40,240 nt of DNA from Dokdonella_A sp046347015 (GTDB lineage Bacteria; Pseudomonadota; Gammaproteobacteria; Xanthomonadales; Rhodanobacteraceae): NCBI GenBank assembly GCA_046347015.1, contig JAXMHA010000027.1, positions 1 through 40,240 of the forward strand. Direction: 5' to 3'. The translations under genes and the position numbers were made by a program. Below are positions 40,161 through 40,240 of this stretch, in pieces; the first letter of the stretch is position 1; every line of letters starts with the position of its first letter. The notes under the pieces are model-generated. The model made no database searches, was not told where the DNA came from, and saw only the letters and a list, made by a program, of their open reading frames with translations.

Positions 40161-40240
40161 ATGACGGCGAGGCAGCGAACATCGCCATCGACGACGGCGC
40201 GCGCGATGCCCGGGGCCCCGGGCATCGCGCGACAGGCCGG
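40161..40240 (+). CDS. Possible start of the next gene (rpoS expected by synteny), truncated by window end
   Basis: An ATG at 40161 with AGGA seven bases upstream (40150-40153) opens a frame to the window end: MTARQRTSPSTTARAM and ten more residues. The basic, low-complexity N-terminus is not diagnostic. rpoS follows nlpD in most gammaproteobacteria. The call depends on position and the ribosome site only. Confidence 0.4.
   Translation, partial: MTARQRTSPSTTARAMPGAPGIARQA
40200..40231. repeat. Perfect 32-bp palindrome
   Basis: Bases 40200-40215 are the exact reverse complement of 40216-40231 with no spacer; the next bases on each side do not pair. It lies inside the possible frame opened at 40161 and nine bases from the window end. 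Confidence 0.95.

Noticed and set aside
38669..40225. A 518-codon minus-strand frame opposite nlpD
   Set aside because: Low-complexity mirror of the nlpD linker; no domain. Its start falls in the terminal palindrome, which repeats codons of the other strand.

Overview
The window is GC-rich chromosomal DNA with densely packed genes, many of them overlapping. It looks like a gammaproteobacterium of the Xanthomonadales/Lysobacterales or a nearby lineage. This placement is inferred from gene order and families: rpoE-rseA-rseB-mucD-lepA-lepB-DUF4845-rnc-era-recO; surE-pcm-yqaA-nlpD running toward an expected rpoS; a lexA-imuA-imuB-dnaE2 mutagenesis cassette; and a nagZ / methylthioinosine phosphorylase neighbourhood known from pseudomonads. 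I saw no rRNA, tRNA, CRISPR array, prophage or insertion sequence. No stretch over 300 bases lacks a gene.

Layout. 1-723 is the C-terminal part of a Cu+ P-type ATPase, converging on a fadJ-type beta-oxidation gene (740-2791, minus). 2911-5993 is a two-gene module: an orphan small domain overlapping, by four bases, a c-di-GMP turnover protein whose receiver domain is degenerate. 6106-15587 holds the envelope-stress sigma factor, its anti-sigma factor RseA, RseB and protease MucD, then the lepA/lepB/rnc/era/recO housekeeping run. Two sigmaE-type promoters with identical spacing precede rpoE and mucD. 15595-16335 is an orphan receiver-HPt protein, divergent from rlmD. 17879-20206 is nagZ plus a purine-salvage pair (HGPRT overlapping methylthioinosine phosphorylase). 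20376-21405 holds a cold-shock gene with a textbook terminator and a YceI protein. 21456-23148 (minus) holds a degenerate ECF sigma-like protein with a C-terminal membrane anchor and a TPR-like protein of unknown role. 23219-26273 is ligA and epmA. 26345-29451 (minus) is aqpZ, a DUF2461 gene and sbcB, with orn divergent. 30109-36014 (minus) is the lexA-imuA-imuB-dnaE2 cassette, followed by an Smr gene. 36835-40039 is surE-pcm-yqaA-nlpD, and the window ends in a leader with three inverted repeats, one a perfect 32-bp palindrome.

How the genes work together. The sigmaE block senses envelope damage and probably autoregulates. The HGPRT-phosphorylase overlap forms a short route from methylthioinosine through hypoxanthine to IMP. 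The imu cassette carries its own LexA, apparently on a leaderless transcript whose operator overlaps the promoter, a self-contained SOS mutagenesis switch. The least explained parts are the orphan-domain/c-di-GMP pair, the membrane-anchored sigma-like protein, the receiver-HPt protein, an RNase III lacking one conserved active-site aspartate, and the terminal palindrome.
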